Positions 31,872 through 33,005 of a stretch of DNA of 33,005 bases are shown in pieces; position 1 is the first letter of the stretch; each line of letters opens with the position of its first letter. Under the pieces are notes generated by a model. That model saw only the letters and a list, made by a program, of their open reading frames with translations. It did no database searches and was not told the DNA's origin. The stretch is taken from assembly GCA_945875955.1 (NCBI GenBank), contig CAMCNQ010000003.1, positions 1 through 33,005 on the forward strand, given 5' to 3'. A program made the position numbers and the translations under genes. The stretch comes from Limnohabitans sp. Rim8. Lineage in GTDB: Bacteria; Pseudomonadota; Gammaproteobacteria; Burkholderiales; Burkholderiaceae_C.

Positions 31872-32485
31872 CTGTCTGTGCGGCGAAGTCTGGCTTCCTC
31901 CGCATCCTTGGGGTGATAGGTGCTGTGCAGTCGCCCTGTGTATCCGCGGCGCTTGACGCGCCAATCCTCCCCGTAGCGAAAGGCCAGAACTTCTTGTGCA
32001 AGGCAGGGGATGCGCACGGGCAAACCATGCCACAAGTGCCAGTCCCGTTTTTCGACCAGCGCCATTGAAATATCACTGAACGGGCCCTCGCAACCCACCA
32101 ACAATGGTCTTTTGTGGTCAGGCCGATAAACATAGATGTCGCAGTGCACCGGCAGCCAACGAAAATACGCACAATAAGAGCGGCGGTTGAGGTCTTTTTT
32201 CAGAACAAACCAAAAGTGATGCTGGCTGCAGAGTTCATCGAGTTTGTCCATGGTCTCTGGCATTTCAACCACCGAGAGATCGACATCGGTATCCCCCAGG
32301 ATCACGCCACCATCGCGGATCAACCCCAGCAAAGTGCCGTAGTCAGCCCAATAATCGACGGCAGCGTGGTTGAGTTTGCGAAACACGGCGCGCGCAAACA
32401 GGGTCAGCACGGAGCGCTGAACCTGGTCGTATATCCAGCCACCAAGGCGGTAGAAAGCGCCCCATTTTTCAAACGCGATTTTCAC
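31856..32485 (-). CDS. LicD/FKTN-family nucleotidyltransferase-fold protein
   Basis: A 209-residue LicD-like protein. The core is DYWADYGTLLGLIRDGGVILGDTDVDLSVV, matching the LicD/fukutin GTLLGxxR and D-x-D-x-D metal site. VHCDIYVYRPDHKR and a later FRYGEDWRVKRRGYTGR are also typical. Family members transfer phosphocholine, ribitol phosphate or similar groups to glycans. Here it might add a phospho-group to a glycosylated lipid. GTG 32485 is chosen: GGAGG stands at eight bases and GTG overlaps the previous gene's TGA (GTGA). The track's 32524 start lies inside that gene. Confidence 0.8.
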   Translation of the reverse strand: MKIAFEKWGAFYRLGGWIYDQVQRSVLTLFARAVFRKLNHAAVDYWADYGTLLGLIRDGGVILGDTDVDLSVVEMPETMDKLDELCSQHHFWFVLKKDLNRRSYCAYFRWLPVHCDIYVYRPDHKRPLLVGCEGPFSDISMALVEKRDWHLWHGLPVRIPCLAQEVLAFRYGEDWRVKRRGYTGRLHSTYHPKDAEEARLRRTDSYWES

Positions 32486-33005
32486 AGGGCCTCCGCATCT
32501 TGCTGACCATGGTCTCGACGCCAAACCCGTGCCGTCTCTTTGATCCGTTCAACCCAATAGCCATTGCTGAGTTTCTTCAGCAAATCAGGGCCAAATGCAT
32601 CCGCATGGGCATGCTGCCACCGCTGTAAATTGTCGGGGGTCACTTCAGTGAATGACTCGACAATCACCACGGGCAAAGCCTCGTCCTCGTAAAGCGGGTC
32701 AAGCGAGGATGCTTTGACGACAGGCACACAGCCCAGGGCCAGCGCCTCCCAGGTTCGAAAACAGTCCAAGCCCTTGCCATGCGGCGAGAGTTCAAATGCA
32801 AAATGGTCGTGCATGCGCCAACATTCGACTTGTGGAATACGGTGGGTCACAAACATACAGCTTGGACTGTCTTTGAGCAACTCATAGGCAAGCAGACGGT
32901 CTGGAATTTCCCTGAAATTCGGAATGAATTTTTGGTTGAAGTGAAACGTGCACATGGCCCGAGTTTCCTTTTGGGCAAAAGGGGTCGTGAGCCCCTCTCG
33001 CACCT
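32482..33005 (-). CDS. Glycosyltransferase-like protein, partial (5' end outside window)
   Basis: The frame runs off the right edge, so the N-terminus is missing. The visible part has FAFELSPHGKGLDCFRTWEALALGCVPVV, then SSLDPLYEDEALPVVIVESFTEVTP. This is the donor-binding region of an exostosin- or fucosyltransferase-like GT-B family often seen in glycan clusters. The track's GTG 33003 is simply the first start-like codon inside the window. It overlaps the LicD-like gene (GTGA), so this minus-strand operon continues to the right. Confidence 0.65.
   Translation of the reverse strand, partial: VREGLTTPFAQKETRAMCTFHFNQKFIPNFREIPDRLLAYELLKDSPSCMFVTHRIPQVECWRMHDHFAFELSPHGKGLDCFRTWEALALGCVPVVKASSLDPLYEDEALPVVIVESFTEVTPDNLQRWQHAHADAFGPDLLKKLSNGYWVERIKETARVWRRDHGQQDAEAL

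Overview
The window looks like chromosome from a Burkholderiales betaproteobacterium, most likely Comamonadaceae (a Limnohabitans- or Rhodoferax-like freshwater type). This rests on glcEF, alr, pyk and gpx sequences that read as typical of that group and on the GC-rich codon use. It is an inference, not a tested assignment. No rRNA, tRNA, CRISPR array or intact insertion sequence was seen.

Region 1 (1-5540) carries a heptanucleotide repeat and a VapBC toxin-antitoxin pair, the FAD and Fe-S subunits of glycolate oxidase (glcE, glcF), a HigBA pair with a clear operator, and a decayed WYL-type regulator followed by an intact GyrI-like protein and an EVE-domain protein. Region 2 (5541-12658) is general housekeeping: a minus-strand dedA/eamA/gpx operon, alanine racemase, a second EamA permease, a TauE/SafE permease, a broken GMC oxidoreductase and a DesA-like fatty-acid desaturase. 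Region 3 (12889-15879) has pyruvate kinase and UDP-glucose dehydrogenase (ugd), with the stub of a lost sugar-nucleotide epimerase at the ugd tail.

Region 4 (about 16079-33005) is the notable part: an apparent sphingolipid cluster. A minus-strand operon with overlapping or abutting genes encodes a TolC-like protein, a serine palmitoyltransferase-like PLP enzyme, a 3-ketodihydrosphingosine reductase-like SDR, a CdsA-like cytidylyltransferase and a GT-A glycosyltransferase. A convergent plus-strand operon encodes an acyl carrier protein, a ketosynthase, a GT-B glycosyltransferase, a glycosyltransferase fused to a GINT1-N-like propeller domain, an ABC exporter and another glycosyltransferase. 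A desaturase resembling dihydroceramide desaturase (DEGS) diverges from the acp. Beyond the tolC-like gene lie a myo-inositol-phosphate synthase (ino1) behind a 21-bp palindrome, a LicD-like protein and a partial glycosyltransferase.

Taken together, KS/ACP could make or load the acyl chain, SPT and KDSR would make the long-chain base, and the DEGS-like enzyme would desaturate it. Ino1 and Ugd would supply inositol phosphate and UDP-glucuronate, the glycosyltransferases and LicD-like protein would decorate the head group, and the ABC and TolC-like proteins would move the product. The parts list resembles that for plant glycosyl inositol phosphorylceramides. That product is a hypothesis: no ceramide synthase and no inositol-phosphate transferase is visible in the window.
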